A stretch of DNA of 64,000 nucleotides from Piromyces finnis (taxonomy: Eukaryota > Neocallimastigomycota > Neocallimastigomycetes > Neocallimastigales > Neocallimastigaceae): positions 234,501 through 298,500 of the forward strand of contig MCFH01000014.1 in NCBI GenBank assembly GCA_002104945.1. The letters are read 5' to 3'. Under the pieces are notes generated by a model. That model was not told the origin of the DNA. It did no database searches and saw nothing but the letters and a program-made list of their open reading frames with translations. Shown in pieces: positions 1 to 12,872 of this stretch; position 1 is the stretch's first letter; every line of letters begins with the position of its first letter. The position numbers and the translations under genes were made by a program.

Positions 1-60
1 TTAATTTTATCTGTAAATTTTCAAAAAATTTTAATATATCAATATTTAAATAATAAAAAG

Positions 61-2152
61 ATTCTATTGAAACTTTGAAAAGAAAAATACAGGAATTACA
101 AAGCTCTAATGATAAAGTAAAAAAAAAAAAGAAAAAAAAAAAAATATATTTATTAATAATTAATTAATAATAATAAAAGTATCTAAATTTATTTTTTATA
201 TTTTTTATATATAATACTATTACATTTATCTTTAGTTAAAGAAAGAAAATAAAAAATTAACAAATGAAAAAAATTTTAAAGATGGTGAAATTAATGTCAT
301 TAGAAAAAGGATAAAAACAGTAAATTTCTTTAATTTTAACAACAATTATAAATATATACATTCAATTTATCTATTTATGATTAATAATTGCTGAATTAAT
401 TTTAAAATAAAATTTCAATTATTTAGATAGAACAAGAAAATGATGATTTGAAAAAGAAATTTATAAATAAATCAAAAACCATAGAAGAGGAAAAACAACA
501 AGAAAGAAATAATTATAAAAATGAAATTGATCGTTTACAAACAGAATTACAATTTAAAGTACGTATATATAAAGATATACAAGCTCATTATTAGAAATAA
601 AAATATAATGTATATTTAATTTCCCAAATATATAATATTTTATATAATTTTTTTTCTTAAAAAAAATAGAAACAAGAAATTGAAGAATTAGGAATATCAC
701 GAAATCATAGTATATCTAAAATTAAAGAAACTAAAAGGAATATAAGTTTTCCATCATTTAATGGTACTAATTTTATAATTTCTTATATGTAAATATTTAA
801 TAGAGTTTTGAGTATTTAATTAGTAACAATTTTTTAATTTATTATTTTAGACTTTCCTAAACAGCCTTCTAATAATTATATACCCAATAAAGCATCGATT
901 TATACAAATAAAAGTAATTATTTAATGGAAACTGAAAGTTCCTATCAAAAAGATGTTTTTGAAATACCAAATAATTTTGATGATACAAATATTGAAATAA
1001 AAGATTCTCCAAAAAAGAATATATTAAGTAAAGTGATGACTATGGACATATCTGTTCAAACAGAAAATTACGATTATTCAAATCAATCTAGCAGAAAAGT
1101 CCCATCTAAATACCAGATACCACTACCTAATTCTAGATTTTTGGTAAATATATAATAAGAAAAATTATTAAATATCAAGTTGAAAATGAATTTATTATTA
1201 ATCAAATTTTTATTATAAATTAAAACCTTAATAAAATTATTAGTTTATTCAACGCTTATATAATATAAATATATACTCCAAATTAATAAAATATATAAGC
1301 ACAGAAAATAAAAAACGTAAGTAATTAAAAAAGATTAAAAAACTAACCCCTATATTAAATATAATAATTATTAAACCTATATATATAATATATTTATTAT
1401 TTTTTTTTTTTTGACTTATTCATCAGAATTTATTAATACAAATCAAAATGTTGCAAATCCTATAATAAATAAATTACTATCAAGCATAAATGATATTATT
1501 GCCAATTCTAATATACCAATATCAAATTTAATATCCCCATTAGAAGAATATATAGGCTTAAGTTTAGATAATAATAATGTATTTATCATATAATATATTA
1601 AATAAATAACAAGATTAATTTATAGTACTAAACTATTTTAAAATCAGTTAAAAATGGCTTTAACAGGATTAAAGCTTTTACTAAATATAATTTTAAATGA
1701 TACCAATTCAAAAAATGATATATTATCATATCCTATTAAAGGTATTTTAATTACTAGCTTCATATTTAAAATTCAATATATAATTATAATAAAATTAAAA
1801 ATAAAATAAAAAAAAAGGAACAAAATTGTAAATATTTTTCTTTAAATATATATATTTTTTAAAAAAAAGATAAAGTAATAGAAAATATTCATAAACATCT
1901 TACCACCATGTTAAATATTGTTAATCAATTTAATATTAGAAAAAGCAAAGAATATCAAAATTTATCAATTAAATTTCAAAAAAAAATTTCAAATTATTTA
2001 TTTACTGTACTTCAATTAATGGCGGAAGAATGTAAAAACTCTAAAATATTATCTTTGTATGTTGGTATTACAACCACCTTTATTAATTCTATTATAAGAA
2101 AAAAATAGATAGGTTAAAAACAATAAAATTAAAAAAAAAAAAAACAATTAGT

Positions 2153-2201
<49 letters not shown>

Positions 2202-3392
2202 TATAATATATAATATATATAACAATAATTAGATACAGAACATATTTGAATAAAAATTTAATACTGGATTTTTTTAACTTACATCAAAGAATGGATATTT
2301 CTCTATATATTATCCAATGGCTCCAATATTTAATCATGGGTAAATTTATTGAATATAACAATATTATTTATATGTATTTTTTTTTTCTAATATAAATTTA
2401 TTAATTCTAAATAACAATATTTTTATTATCGATATATTATTAGATTATGAAATTGAAAAGTTATTTCAAAACATAACGGTTTTAGAATCAATAGCCCTTT
2501 ATCTAAGGCATTTGAATAAAAATGAAAATAAGAATAATGTAATTTTAATTATTTTTTAAATTAGTTATAAAATTATAAAAATAAGCATATAAAGTAATAT
2601 TAATATTTAATTCACTTTAATAATTTAATAGTTAAAAATTCAATTAAACATTATTCGACTTTATTCACTTCTTATTGCACAAGAAAGTCAATCTTTAAGA
2701 TTAATGGCTAATTCTCATATTGTAACTATTAATTACATAATATTAAGAGATATATTTTTAATAAATATATAAATTTATATAGATTAAATTAATAATAATT
2801 GTTGATAAATGTAATTTTATATTATGTAGGTTATTTCAAATATTATTTTTGTAATGCAAACAAAATTAGATTATATAATAGAAGAAAAAAATACCGAAGA
2901 AAGTAAAAATATGTAATGTGATAATTATGTATATTTTTAAATTTTAAATAAAAATCATTATTAAATTATATTTTATATTTCTATTTAAAGAATGGCTATA
3001 ATAAAAGAAGGAATAAAATTTATTCATTCAGTCTTTATCAAAGCATCTAATGTATTTAAAATTCTCGACTCAAATGAATCCGTTAATTATATTTTTATTC
3101 GATTATTAAGTAGACTAGTAGTATCAAAATATTATGAAGATAGTTGGTCATTATATATTGATGATATATATGGTATGTATTAATTATCAATTTTAAAATA
3201 TATAATAAAAAAAAACTTTATACTAATAATTGCTTTTTTTAAATAATGAAATAAATAGATATTATAAATGATTTGTTAGAATCAATATTAATTAGTACAC
3301 CACATGAAAATATTTTAAAAAAATTAATTCCTGAGGAATATGAAGCAATAGAAGACAAATCAGTCAAAAATAATGATAATTCTAATAACTAA
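61..3392 (+). CDS. ATRIP/Rad26-like checkpoint protein, 5'-truncated, multi-exon
   Basis: Rebuilt exons: 61-116, 236-319, 427-558, 670-763, 851-1143, (1305-1320), 1427-1578, 1648-1741, 1870-2056, 2233-2339, 2444-2538, 2632-2721, 2830-2912, 2991-3172, 3259-3392. Every junction has GT..AG ends and compatible phases. About 598 residues lie in the window and the start is off the left edge. The first four exons encode a Lys/Glu-rich coiled coil; its segment LQTELQFKKQEIEEL closely resembles the end of the ATRIP coiled coil. A low-complexity linker with SVQTE follows, then long hydrophobic helices as in an ARM/HEAT solenoid. ATRIP/Rad26/Ddc2 proteins partner ATR/Mec1 kinase at RPA-coated single-stranded DNA. 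The link between the coiled-coil and helical halves depends on a 16-nt microexon (1305-1320); without it the first half would stop at 1155. The family assignment is an inference, made from memory of the human protein. Confidence 0.5.
1144..1426 (+). other. Bridge intron/microexon region of the ATRIP-like gene
   Basis: The frame of the upstream half runs into a stop at 1153-1155, but a donor (GTAAAT) stands at 1144 in phase 0. The next helical exon begins after CAG at 1426 in phase 1. A 16-nt segment, 1305-1320, with AG before it and GTAATT after it, converts phase 0 to phase 1 exactly. If it is not used, there are two adjacent genes here, or a broken one. Confidence 0.3.
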
Positions 3393-4308
3393 GAATATTC
3401 ATCAACATTGATTGAAAATTCTATATTACTTTCTAATGTATAATTTATTAATTTTTACATTTTATAGTAATAAACTATTATCATTATTATTAAATTAAAT
3501 GAAAAAAAATAAAAGAAATATGATTATATTTAATAAAAGAAAGAAAGAAAGAAAAAAAAAAAAAGTAGAAAAGAAGCCCAATTTTTATAAATTTTTATTT
3601 TATCTTGTTTAAATTTTAAAATTTTTTAAAGTAAAAATTTAATATAAAAAAAAAAAGTAAAAATCAAAAATAAATTATATATGCATTTTTTCAGCCAATA
3701 AAATTAATTGATTAAATTTTGATTTTGAAATAAATAGAATATCATTAAATTTTAAAATATATTACTTTATATATTAACACATATATTATAATTGAATTTG
3801 AAAACAACTATTTTTTTTATTTTATATATAATTTTTTTTAAAAAAAAAAAAAATTGCACTTAACTAAGAAAATAATTTTTAGGTAAAATTTCGAGATTTT
3901 GAAATTGAGAAATAGAATTATAATAATAAAAAAATAAATAATGATATTATTGTTATTATTTTTAATAAAAAGCATTATAAGAAATGGAGGAAATGTTATA
4001 GAATAGTTATAGTAAAAATAAATTTAAATTATTTTTAATGATATTTTAGTTATTTAGAACAAATATAGACATTGTTTTGATACGATATAAAATTTAAATA
4101 ATTTAAAAATTATTTTAATAAAAAAAAAAGAAAGTCGAAAAAACAAATTAATACAAACAAAACATAAAACTCTAAACAAAATATTTATCAAAATATTTAT
4201 TTTTAGAATTGATTAAATATAAACCCAAAAAAAGAAAAATAACTAATTTTTTTTTTTATATAATAATAATATTGTTATTATTAATATATAAAGTTTATAT
4301 TATTCATA
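3393..4308. other. Intergenic A/T-rich DNA
   Basis: About 0.9 kb of nearly pure A/T with homopolymer runs between the ATRIP-like stop and the HisRS start. It must hold a 3' UTR and the HisRS promoter and leader, but I see no specific motif, RNA gene or repeat. Confidence 0.6.
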
Positions 4309-6207
4309 ATGGCTACTGCCGAAGAAGTTAAAGAACAAATTAACGCCCAAACCGCTGCTATTGCTGCTTTAAAGAAAGCCAATGCTCCAAAGGACCAAAT
4401 TCAAGCTGAAGTTAAGAAGCTTTTAGATTTAAAGGCTCAATACAAAACTTTTGCTTCTAACAATGGTAATAATCAAAAAGCTGCTACTGGATCCAAGAAG
4501 AACTTCACTTTAAAAACCCCAAAGGTATATATTTTATACTACAAATCTATACACATTAATATTTATTATTAAAAAGGAAGATATTTTATAATAAAAATAA
4601 ATATTTATTATGTTTTTTAATAAATTATTAACAAACATAAATGACAATAAATAAATTGAAAATTTTAAAATTAAATAGGGTACTAAGGATTACAACGACA
4701 AGGAAATGGCCGTTAGAGAAAAGATTTTCACCACCATTAAAACCATTTTCAAGCGTCATGGTGCCGTTACTATTGATACTCCAGTTTTTGAATTAAAAGA
4801 AATTTTAATGGGTAAATATGGTGAAGACAGTAAACTTATTTATGATTTACAAGATCAAGGTGGTGAATTATGTTCTTTAAGATACGATTTAACTGTTCCA
4901 TTCGCTAGATTTGTTGCTATGAACGGTAGCAAGTACCAAAACATTAAAAGATACAACATTGCTAAGGTCTACAGAAGAGATCAACCATCTGTTGCCCGTG
5001 GTCGTATGAGAGAATTCGTTCAATGTGTAAGTATTAAAAATATTGTGTAATTTATAATTAAATAATTAGGAATCGACAATTAAAAATAAAAATTATTGAA
5101 ATAAAGGATTTTGATATTGCTGGTGTTTACGAACCAATGGTTCCAGATGCTGAAATTGTCAGAATTATGAAGGAAACTTTAACTGCCTTAGAAATCGGTG
5201 ATTTCACTATTAAGATTAATCACAGAAAGATTCTTGATGGTATGTTCGAATTCTGTGGTGTTCCAAAGGACAAGTTCAGAACTATTTCATCTGCTGTCGA
5301 TAAATTAGATAAGGTAATTATACAGTTAACATTGAATAATAGCAAATAAAATAAATATAATAATAATAAAATTATATATTTACTTGAATATAAAAAATAA
5401 ATTCGGATACAGGCTCCATGGGAAGAAGTCCGCAAAGAAATGATTGAATTAAAGGGACTTCCAGCTGAAGTTGCTGATAAAATCGGCACTTTTGTTGTTT
5501 GCAAGGGTGGTCGTGAAATGTGCGATTTCTTAGAAGAAAAATTAGGATCTAATGCCACCGCTATGGAAGGTATTAATGATATGAAGTTATTAATGACTTA
5601 CCTTGAAGCTTTCGATGTTTTAGATAAGATTTCCTTCGATTTAAGTTTAGCTCGTGGTTTAGATTACTACACTGGTGTTATTTACGAAGCTGTTGCTAAC
5701 GTTCCACCAGAATCTGGTAAGAAGAAGAAGAGTGAAGATGAAGGTAATGTTGGTTCTGTCTCTGGTGGTGGTCGTTACGATAACTTAGTTGGTATGTTCT
5801 CTGGTTCCAGAACTGTTCCATGTGTTGGTTTCAGTATTGGTGTTGAAAGAATCTTTTCCATTCTTTTACGTAAAATGAAGTTAGAAGAAGTTAAGTCTAA
5901 CGAAGTCCAAGTTTACGTTTGTTCCGTTGGTAAGGGCTTATTAACTGAAAAGATGAAGATCTGTAAGGAATTATGGGACAATGAAATTAAGGCTGAATTC
6001 ATGTACAAGGCTGATCCAAAACTTGACAAACAATTCCAAGTTTGTGAAAGAGAAAAGATTCCATACGCTATTATTATTGGTAACGAAGAAATTGAAAAGC
6101 AAGTTGTTAAGATTAAGGATCAAACCAACAAGGAAAGTGGTAACGGTGAAGTTGTCCCAAGATCTGAATACATTCAATACATCAAGAACCTTCTTAACCA
6201 AAATTAA
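4309..6207 (+). CDS. Histidyl-tRNA synthetase with N-terminal WHEP domain
   Basis: Class II synthetase that charges tRNA-His with histidine in the cytosol. Exons 4309-4524, 4679-5026, 5107-5313 and 5413-6207 give 521 residues. Residues 1 to about 50 (starting [17 protein letters not shown]) form a WHEP tRNA-binding hairpin, as in animal HARS; yeast Hts1 lacks a recognisable one. The catalytic core begins at [11 protein letters not shown]. Motif 2 is [19 protein letters not shown], the HisA signature is [11 protein letters not shown] and motif 3 is GFSIGVERI. The C-terminal anticodon-binding domain includes [11 protein letters not shown] and ends near 6200. The coding DNA is clearly richer in G/C and C-ending codons than its surroundings, as expected of a highly expressed gene. 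No mitochondrial targeting extension precedes the WHEP domain, consistent with a cytosolic enzyme. All catalytic motifs are intact. Confidence 0.95.
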
Positions 6208-7142
6208 GAAAAATGATATACATTATTAGAAACACTTAATTTTATTTAGTTTTGAAATAAAAAATATTTTAATAAAATTAAAGGTTATACACACACACAC
6301 AAAAAGAAATAAAAAGCCATTTATAATATATAAATCTTAAGTACATATAGAAATAAAAATAAATAAAAAAAAAATAAAAAATAATTAAATAAATTAGAAA
6401 TAATTTAAAAAAAAAAAAAAAGTTTTCATTTTTATTAATAATATGAATTATATCTTTTATAAAAAGTATAATTATAAGAGTACTCTGAACGAACGTATGT
6501 TGACTTTAAAAAGAGGATAATTATAACAAAAAAAAAAGTTGATTTTTCAATAGTAATATAATAGTTTTGATCTTTTATTTTAAATATACCTATATTATTA
6601 TGTACAATTCTTTTTTTTTTTTTTTATTGAAAAATTATTTATTTAAAAAAATGCAACATGAATACATATACAAATATAGAAAATGTAGTGATGAAAAAGT
6701 TTATTTAAAATTATATAATATTTTATTAAATAAACATGAGGGAAAAAATAATAATAATAATAATAATAATAATATGCTAATTAGGTAATAAATAAATTTT
6801 ATTTTTATTGTTGTTGTTGAGAAGTAAACATTAAATAAATAAAATATTTATATTAAAATTAATAGTATGGTAATAATAAATAGATAATGATTTTTTTTTT
6901 AATAAGAAAATTCTTTTTTTTTTTTTAACATAATCTATATAGACACTAAAAAATTTTCCTTTGATTAATTATAATATAAAAAAAGAATATACTTTTTACA
7001 TGACTTGAAAAAACGATTATAAAAAATATATAAAAAAGAAAAAAAAAAAACTTTTTTTTTTCTTTATAGTAAATAAATATTAATTTTTTTTTTTTTATTA
7101 CTTAACAAAATCTACAATATTATAATATGATATTTATTTTAA
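6208..7142. other. Convergent intergenic A/T-rich DNA
   Basis: About 0.9 kb between the convergent stops of HisRS and the HDAC gene. It holds a short CA run near 6290, an AAT run near 6750-6775 and many A and T homopolymers. A 73-codon open frame at 6567-6788 is low complexity and not credible. No RNA gene or other structure is evident. Confidence 0.6.
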
Positions 7143-10100
7143 TTATTTGAATCTGGATGATAAGTTTCTGGTATATTTTTTAATAGCTTCAGCTACTTCA
7201 TTTATTGGCTGAAAATTTCTTTGTAGCATAAATGAATAATTATTAGTAGGTTGTAACATCATTGACATTGAAGTTGGTGTTGGCGTTGATATTGGTGTTG
7301 GTGTTGGTATTGGTGTTGGTGTTGATATTGGAGTTGGAGTTGGTATTGGTATTGGTATTGGTATTGGTGTTGGTGTTGATGTTGATGTTGGTGTTGATTT
7401 GGGTTTGGGTTTGGGTCCTCTTTTCTTTGCAGGAATGCCCCTCTTTGTTAATACTACATTATTTTGTGGATTTTTGCTTCTTTCTATATAAGGTGTTGAA
7501 ATACCACTACTAAGTTGTGCCTTTAACGTTCTAATTAATTCTTCTGTTGTCTGTTGAGATGCTGGAATTGATGATATTGGGGTTATAGAAGTTGATGGTA
7601 TATTTTTTGTTGATGATGATGATTCATTTGCTTTTGGATAAAATTGCATTAATGAGCTAGGCTTTTGGACAGCCTTATTTACAACAGGATTATTTGATGA
7701 TTGAGAGGATTGTATCTTTGAGGGAATAATAGATATATCATTATCAAATAACGAAATTCGTGGTTTAGAAATCAATTGTTTTGAAGGCTCTGGCACTGAT
7801 GGTAAAACATCCATTTGTATAATTTCAGGTTGGTTAGGAATTGGCTTTGATGATTTATTTAATTCTTCTGGTTCTTGAGAAACATTCATTTTAGTATCTG
7901 GCTTATTATTATCATCTATATTTATTTTTGTATTTGAATCATTACTTGCAGTTAATTTTGAAGAAAATTCATTTTCATTTTCAGATGATGATTTAGATTT
8001 AGATTCAAATTTGATATTTACATCAGAATCGGTATTAGAATCATTACTACTCTCAGAATCTGAATGTAATGCTGGTCTAGATGATCTCTTTCGCCTTGGT
8101 GTTGATTTATAATTAGGCTTTGATGAATTTTCTGATTTTGATTTGGCGGATTTTGAAGTCTTATTCGGTAAGGGTTTTGGTTCATTCTCTGATGACTCTA
8201 TTAATTCTAATGGTTCTGAAACTATATTTTGTTCTTTGGCGGGTTTTGAAATCTTATTCGGTAAGGGTTTTGGTTCATTCTCTGATGACTCTATTAATTC
8301 TAATGGTTCTGAAACTATATTTTGTTCTTTGGCGGGTTTTGAAATCTTATTCGGTAAAGATTTTGGTTTATTTTCTGATGGCTTTTTTAATTCTAATGGT
8401 TCTGAAACTATATATTGTTCTTTGGCAGGTTTATCTTCATCTTCGATAACATAAGGTTTTGCTTCTATATTTAATACTTTTGTTCTTGTGACATTAATTT
8501 TACTTTCTTCTTGTTTTTCATCATTTTTTGAAATCTTTTTTGATGTACTGCTATTTAAATAGGATGATTTCCTCTTTTTGTTGTTATTTGAATGTTCTTT
8601 TGTTGTGTTCTCTTTAATTTTTATTTCTTCAACATCATTATCCTTTAATATTTGATCAGAATTTGAAACAGATCTATGTTGATTTGAACTAATTTTTATA
8701 CGCTTATTTTTTATTTCATTATTTTCTAAATCTATTTCATTTATTCCATTATCAAATGTTTGATCCAAAGAACTTATACCCATTGTTTCCAATAACAGCA
8801 TTGAAGAACCATTTTCGATTAATCTTTCAGCTTGTATATAATTTTTGTATTCTTCTTTATTTTTTATCCAATAATCTGATTTCTTTTTATTAATAAAATC
8901 AATAACAAATTTTTGAAATTTTATGGGTGCTTCTTTAGAATCGATAATATCATTTCCTATAACCATCAAATTTAATTAATGTTAAAAAATATGATTAAAT
9001 TCATTTTATCATGAAGACTCTAATATAATTGCTTATATTACCACATGAGACGCAACGGCCATACTGTGCTGTCGTTGGAATAATGGTTTTTGGAGGTAAT
9101 TCATGAGGAACAACAACTAAGGAAGACTAGATGAATATATTAAAATTTAAAAATAATAATATATTTATTATATATCCAATTGAAAAAAAAAATAGTTATA
9201 TAACTATAATATACATATACATAATTATAATTATTATTATGCTTATATTTAAATATATATAGCTATTTCTTACATTGAAATACCAATCAGATTTTCTTAA
9301 AATTATGTGAGGTGGACCTTCGAGCCATGGAAATAATACTGTACATAATACTGACTTTTCAACATCTATATATTAATATTCATTTAAAAATAAATTGTTA
9401 ATTCAAGGTTAATAACTCTAAAAATTAAAAATATTTGTACATCTAATAACTAAAAGTATAAATGAATTATTATTTATGTATTTTACTTAATTGAATAATA
9501 ATTACCTCTATCTGCAATTAATGATGAAATATTCGCAACACCATTTCCAGTTGCTATTATAATAACTCTTCCTTTATTTCCTGCTTTTGATAAACTATTT
9601 ATTAATATTAAAATAATATAATAATAATAAATATAATAATCATAATAATTGTTATTTCCTTATAATTTATATAATATATACTTAATATAGTTATCCCAAA
9701 TATATCTTAAAACCCCGTCTACGGCTGAACTTCTGGCATTCTTTTTAATTATTTTTATTATAAATAGGAATAAAAATAATAAGAAAAAATATCCAAGAAA
9801 TGGTTTTATTTATATAATTTTTATTCGAAAAAAAAAAAAAAAAAAAAAAAAAACCTACTTTTTCAATTTCATAAAAATCGATAATAACTTCAATAAGAGC
9901 ATTAGCTTTTTTTCTTAATAATTCGTCTGAAAGACGATTTGAAAAAACTTCAGAATTTGGTAAAATTATATCTTTTATATATGATAATCCAAAATCAAAC
10001 TAGATAATTTTGAATAATTAAAAACTAAAATACTTATTATTTTTATAATTGATAATTATTATATATAAATAAAAACTCACGATATAACTATGATTCAATT

Positions 10101-12854
10101 CAGCTAAATTTTCATAGGCATTCATTTCCACTCTATTTATAAGAATTTAAAACATATATATATATATATAGAGAAAGAGAGAAAGAAAGAGTTAAATTAT
10201 AAAAATTTTTATATATGTTCTATTTATCTATTTTATGAAAAATTATAAAAATATTACCTTGCATCAACTCTATAATATTATCATCAAAAATATATAAAAA
10301 AAAAAAAAAAATAAATCAATATAAATTTCTTTATATTATGAAAAAAATTCAAGTAATATTATATTAATAAATACCCATCATGTATAAATAAAAATACAAA
10401 TCCTTCATGAGACATTACTTGTGGACTTTTTTTTTTATAATTAAAATATATAAAATTATTAATTTTAAATTATAATATTATTATTATTATTATTTACAAT
10501 ATTGTTTATTATTTATTTATTATACCTAGCTATAATATCACCCTTGAACGATTCTAATAGACTATCATCAAAAATAGGTAAATGAATTAGATTATATTCA
10601 CTTAATACATGACTTCTTCTAAAACTTTTTATTAACTCTAAAATTATATATATACATATATATATTTAGATTATTGTTATTATTTTTATTTTAATTACGA
10701 AACTAATATTTTTTTATATTATTTTTAGTAATATTATATAAAAATGATATTTAATATAAAGTATTATTTCTATTAACCTGTAAATGATATCTTTGAATAT
10801 TCATTTCTTATTTTAATTTCTAATATAAATGTTTGTAATAAAAATTATTATTAATAATAATGGATATTGTTTATTGTTTATATATAGTAATCAATCTTCT
10901 ATATTATTTTTATATACCTTGATGTGGATCCATATAAACTGGAGCAAGTGAATTCCAATAATGAGATTGTATTTTTATAACATCTTGAATTGCTTCAAAT
11001 GCAGCATCCATTGGTGTTCCTATATGTATTGGTGGAGGTGGTTCATTTAGTAATATACCTACACATGCTGTTAATGCATTTGCAGTAACTTCAACATTAT
11101 AACCTCCCTTTTTAAATAAATTTTATATATTAGTTATATTAAACTTTTATTATATATATATATAATATAATATTTTATATTCCTATATTTCTTAAATGGA
11201 AATAAAAAAATAAAATAAAATACCTCTAGAATTAATGCTAATTTCCCGCCACTTAAAACTTTAAGTAAATGAGTCATATGAGCAAATCCAGTATTTGAAA
11301 CCTTACACATACCAAGAGTGTCATTCTTTGATGCATCAAAACCAGCAGCCACTTAATTCATTATAATCATTAATATAATTCACAATTAATACCTAACTTT
11401 TCTCATTTATAGTTTAAATCTATTATATACATAAAAATATTTAATAAAAATTTAATTACCTATAACCATTTCAGGTGAAAATTCATATGCAATAGGCATA
11501 ATTATTCTATTAAATGCACATATATATTCTGTATCACCCATTCCCATACAAGGCCATGGAATATTAATATTTCTATGATATATTGTTTTTACATATTTAG
11601 TTTAAATTTAGTGATAAAAAAAATTAAATATATTACATCTTAATCATTTACCTTCCTTTAGCATTTGAACTACCAACTGCAGTTAAATTAGCTTTTGGTG
11701 AAAATGGATAAAAGTTTAAATTATCATATCTATGAACTGAAATATACAAGATATCTGGGTCATCATAAAATATGTCTTGAATCCCATTTCCTTTATTAAC
11801 AATACAATACGAAAAAATAAATTTATTTAATTAAAATAATATCTATAAAAAATACGATTTATTTCATTATAAAACTATTAACTATTGAATATAAAAAAGG
11901 GAGAGTATAATGAAAAAAAAAGTATATATATATATATATATTACCATGATGAATATCCCAATCAAGAATCATGATTCTTTTTGCATTTTCCTCTCTTTGT
12001 AAACAACGAGCTGCAACTGCACAATTATTATATACACAAAAACCTCTATATATTTTATACATGACAAAAATGGATAAAATAAATTAATTTTAAAATGATT
12101 AGATTAAATCAATTGAAGTTTCTTTTTAATATTTAAAGCAATTAAAATAAAAGAAAAAAAAACCTTGCTCTATCTCTTTCAGCGTGATGACCAGGTGGTC
12201 TTTTTAAAAAAATAGAAGTTAATCAATAAATATATAAAATTATTTGATAATATAAAAAATTAATGGTTTTAGCATAACTAAAAGAATTTTATTACCTTAT
12301 AATAGCTACACCATTCTGAATATCTCCTCTCCATACTGATTTACATAAATTAATTGCACCACCACAAGAAAGTCTCGATACACTTTCAGAATAATTATTC
12401 ATATATACAGAATCCAAATCATCAAGAAATTTAAATAATTCTGTTTTCTTCATAGCTTTAAAATAATGTATATACGGAAAATATATATTATTGTAAATAG
12501 AGTTATGTTTAAATATTTTATGACGCTATAGATTTTTTTTTTTATTTTTTGTACTGTAATTGATAATAATGAATATTATATAATTAAGTATTTTGATATA
12601 TTACTTTTTGTTTTTTTCATGGTTTCTAAATATTCACTTGAATGTGCATAGAGTAATTCATGGTCTAATGCTGGACGTGACGGTATATGTATCATTCGAT
12701 CGATATATCCTTTTTTACTTAGCTTATAATATATTCTTTCTATTCTTTCTGGTACTTCAGGATGCTCTTCTATTTTATGTCCCATATTATAATGAGCAAG
12801 TGCCCTTTCATCATAAACATATCCTGTAAGAAAATTTTTATTTTTCTGCCACAT
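7143..12854 (-). CDS. Class II histone deacetylase (Hda1/Clr3 type) with Arb2-like domain and repetitive tail
   Basis: Zn-dependent lysine deacetylase, probably part of a silencing complex. Nineteen exons read leftward: 12854-12605, 12455-12296, 12199-12164, 12045-11945, 11790-11652, 11572-11460, 11351-11224, 11107-10918, 10819-10778, 10637-10526, 10425-10375, 10269-10258, 10132-10081, 9999-9859, 9740-9682, 9594-9506, 9365-9274, 9126-9042, 8956-7143. They total 3666 nt (1221 residues) with all phases consistent. Catalytic motifs are [19 protein letters not shown] (His dyad), LDWDIHHGN (metal Asp/His), [13 protein letters not shown] (metal Asp) and EGGYN (Tyr). Downstream, [24 protein letters not shown] and [14 protein letters not shown] fit the Arb2-like domain of yeast Hda1. 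The last exon adds about 600 Ser/Lys/Pro-rich residues with three 31-residue repeats and a Thr-Pro tract. Start: first Met of the conserved domain; an acceptor at 12873 means a 5' exon further upstream is possible. Confidence 0.92.
7262..7420 (-). repeat. Thr-Pro/Ile-Pro hexanucleotide tract in the HDAC tail
   Basis: Imperfect 6-bp (GGTGTT-like on the + strand) repeats encode alternating TP/IP/SP dipeptides near the C-terminus of the deacetylase. A mirror frame on the + strand is open over this stretch only because of the repeat. Confidence 0.85.
8145..8423 (-). repeat. 93-bp coding tandem repeat in the HDAC tail (3 copies)
   Basis: Near-identical 93-bp units start at 8145, 8238 and 8331, with a partial fourth at 8424. 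In the HDAC frame each encodes a 31-residue acidic/Pro-rich unit ([16 protein letters not shown] followed by an [10 protein letters not shown]-like end). The period is a multiple of three, so the reading frame survives copy-number change. Confidence 0.9.
10258..10269 (-). other. 12-nt microexon of the HDAC gene
   Basis: Only four codons' worth of sequence (spanning V-D-A between split codons) lies between a TAG acceptor and a GTAATA donor. Phase 2 enters and leaves, and dropping it would delete four residues without shifting the frame. It is supported by phase agreement with both neighbours. Confidence 0.7.
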
Positions 12855-12872
12855 TTTATTCAAAACTTCTAA

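Noticed and set aside
6567-6788. 73-codon open frame after HisRS
   Set aside because: Phe/Tyr/Asn/Lys low complexity ending in an AAT microsatellite.
7262-8454. Plus-strand open frames over the HDAC tail
   Set aside because: They are reflections of the Thr-Pro tract and the 93-bp repeats; the minus-strand frame continues the HDAC gene.
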